From NCBI RefSeq assembly GCF_001426685.1, contig NZ_LMFB01000038.1, positions 1-64,000 of the forward strand: DNA of 64,000 nucleotides. The letters are read 5' to 3'. The DNA comes from Rhizobium sp. Root483D2 (lineage in GTDB: Bacteria > Pseudomonadota > Alphaproteobacteria > Rhizobiales > Rhizobiaceae). Every line of letters starts with the position of its first letter. Position 1 is the stretch's first letter. The position numbers and the translations under genes are program-made. Below are positions 62,978 through 64,000 of this stretch, piece after piece. Below the pieces are notes generated by a model. That model worked only from the letters and a program-made list of their open reading frames with translations, made no database searches and was not told the DNA's origin.

Positions 62978-63976
62978 ATGAAGAAGCTCCTCGCTTCCAC
63001 CATTCTCGCCGCCGGCGTCTATGCGCTTGCCGGTTCCGCTCAAGCCGCAGACTGCGGCGAAGTCAGCATCGCAGAAATGAACTGGGCCTCGGCAGGCGTC
63101 GCGGCGCATGTCGATAAGTACATTCTTGAAAATGGCTATGGCTGCACGGTAACGCTTGTCACCGGCGACACGATGCCGACCTTCACCTCCATGAACGAGA
63201 AGGCCCAGCCCGACATGGCGCCCGAATTGTGGGTCAATGCCGTGCGCACGCCGCTCGATGCCGCCATCAAGGAAGGCCGTCTGATCGAAGCCGCCCCGCT
63301 GCTGAGCGAAGGCGGCGTCGAAGGCTGGTGGATTCCGAAGTTCCTGGCCGACGCGCATCCCGACATCAAGACCGTGCAGGACGCCCTGAAGCATCCGGAA
63401 CTGTTCCCGGCTCCGGAAGATCCGTCGAAGGCCGCCGTCTTCAACTGCCCGTCGGGCTGGAACTGCCAGGTCTCGACCGCAAACCTCTACAAGGCGCTAA
63501 ACGCCGACAAGGATGGCTTCGAACTGGTTGACACCGGCTCGGCCGCCGGCCTTGACGGCTCGATCTCCAACGCCTTCGAAAAGAAAGCTGGCTGGCTCGG
63601 CTACTACTGGGCTCCGACGGCCATCCTCGGTAAGTACCAGATGACCCGCCTGAGCTTTGGCGTCGATCACAACAAGGCGGACTGGGATGCCTGCACGGCG
63701 GTTCCAGATTGCGCCGATCCGAAGGTCAATTCCTACCCGACCTCCGACGTCTACACCGTCGTGACCAAGGCATTCTCCGAGAAAGCCGGCGTTGCCATGG
63801 ACTATGTCAAGGTCCGCAAATGGGACAACGGCACCGTCAACAAGGTTCTTGCCTGGATGACCGACAACCAGGGCACCAACGAAGACGCGGCCAAGTACTT
63901 CCTGGAAACCTATCCGGACATGTGGACCAAGTGGGTCGCACCGGATGTCGCCGAAAAGGTCAAGGCAGCCCTTTAA
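62978..63976 (+). CDS. Glycine betaine/choline-type ABC substrate-binding protein (OpuAC family)
   Basis: 332 residues with signal peptide MKKLLASTILAAGVYALAGSAQA. The OpuAC/ProX-like pattern CGEVSIAEMNWASAGVAAHVDKYILENGYGCTV, then TSMNEKAQPDMAPELWVNA and the aromatic-rich GWLGYYWAPTAILGKYQM (Trp/Tyr cage for quaternary ammonium) fit betaine or related osmolyte binding. A strong GGGAGG SD precedes it. Permease and ATPase genes are expected beyond the window edge. Confidence 0.9.
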   Translation: MKKLLASTILAAGVYALAGSAQAADCGEVSIAEMNWASAGVAAHVDKYILENGYGCTVTLVTGDTMPTFTSMNEKAQPDMAPELWVNAVRTPLDAAIKEGRLIEAAPLLSEGGVEGWWIPKFLADAHPDIKTVQDALKHPELFPAPEDPSKAAVFNCPSGWNCQVSTANLYKALNADKDGFELVDTGSAAGLDGSISNAFEKKAGWLGYYWAPTAILGKYQMTRLSFGVDHNKADWDACTAVPDCADPKVNSYPTSDVYTVVTKAFSEKAGVAMDYVKVRKWDNGTVNKVLAWMTDNQGTNEDAAKYFLETYPDMWTKWVAPDVAEKVKAAL

Positions 63977-64000
63977 GGCATTGCCTGCGGCAGCGGAGCC

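Overview
The window looks like a chromosomal segment of a Rhizobiaceae bacterium (Rhizobium/Agrobacterium/Neorhizobium type). The evidence is the high GC content, the acpXL-fabZ-fabF-fabF-adh-lpxXL cluster for the very-long-chain lipid A acyl chain, a Zur/ZnuABC zinc regulon, an aerobic cob gene set, DUF982 and DUF1488 proteins, rhizobial palindromic mosaic repeats, and a small RNA with three CCTCCTCCC loops like the alpha-r14/NfeR1 family. The species cannot be told from the sequence alone.

Layout. 1-3974: nine tightly overlapping plus-strand genes of prophage type. They include several Cys-rich proteins, a MazG-like protein, an HNH nuclease and a PrtN-family regulator. 3975-4476: a gene-free, AT-shifted boundary with phased direct repeats. 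4477-5703: small host genes and the anti-Shine-Dalgarno sRNA. 5978-11112: gamma carbonic anhydrase, then zur-znuB-znuC (minus) divergent from znuA and a COG0523 GTPase (plus), with three Zur-box-like palindromes. 11196-17240: an RcnB-like protein, a GH43 glycosidase and a TRAP transporter. 17753-21595: the sulfate ABC operon sbp-cysT-cysW-cysA. 21669-34027: a nine-gene minus-strand sugar operon (ABC transporter, beta-mannosidase, lyxose/mannose isomerase, epimerase, two oxidoreductases) with a divergent LacI regulator and two matching operators. 34103-37328: gnd, SRPBCC, VOC and PAS genes. 37726-43258: the VLCFA lipid A cluster. 43512-43940: an L,D-transpeptidase.

44089-61825 is rich in cobalamin genes: cobE-A-B-C-D; then cobP-cobW-cobN-(DddL-like cupin)-cobO behind a large cobalamin riboswitch; then cobQ. 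They are interspersed with a TSUP permease, small hypotheticals and a ClC channel. cobF-cobM are absent from this window. The window ends with a small ORF plus terminator and a glycine-betaine-type binding protein whose operon probably runs off the edge.

How parts work together. Zur should repress zinc uptake (ZnuABC) and the zinc-linked GTPase. LacI should control import of a mannose-containing sugar, its cleavage by beta-mannosidase and isomerisation of mannose. AcpXL with FabZ, a complete and a degenerate ketosynthase, and a reductase-like protein builds the C28-type acyl chain that LpxXL transfers to lipid A. The riboswitch should shut off cobP-W-N-O when B12 is abundant.

The most unusual observations are: palindromic repeat elements translated in frame inside cobN; a DMSP-lyase-like cupin embedded in the cob operon; a ketosynthase partner without the catalytic Cys; a Cys-rich domain shared by two prophage genes, one of them fused to a HigA-like HTH; and a short SD-led ORF directly after the B12 riboswitch.
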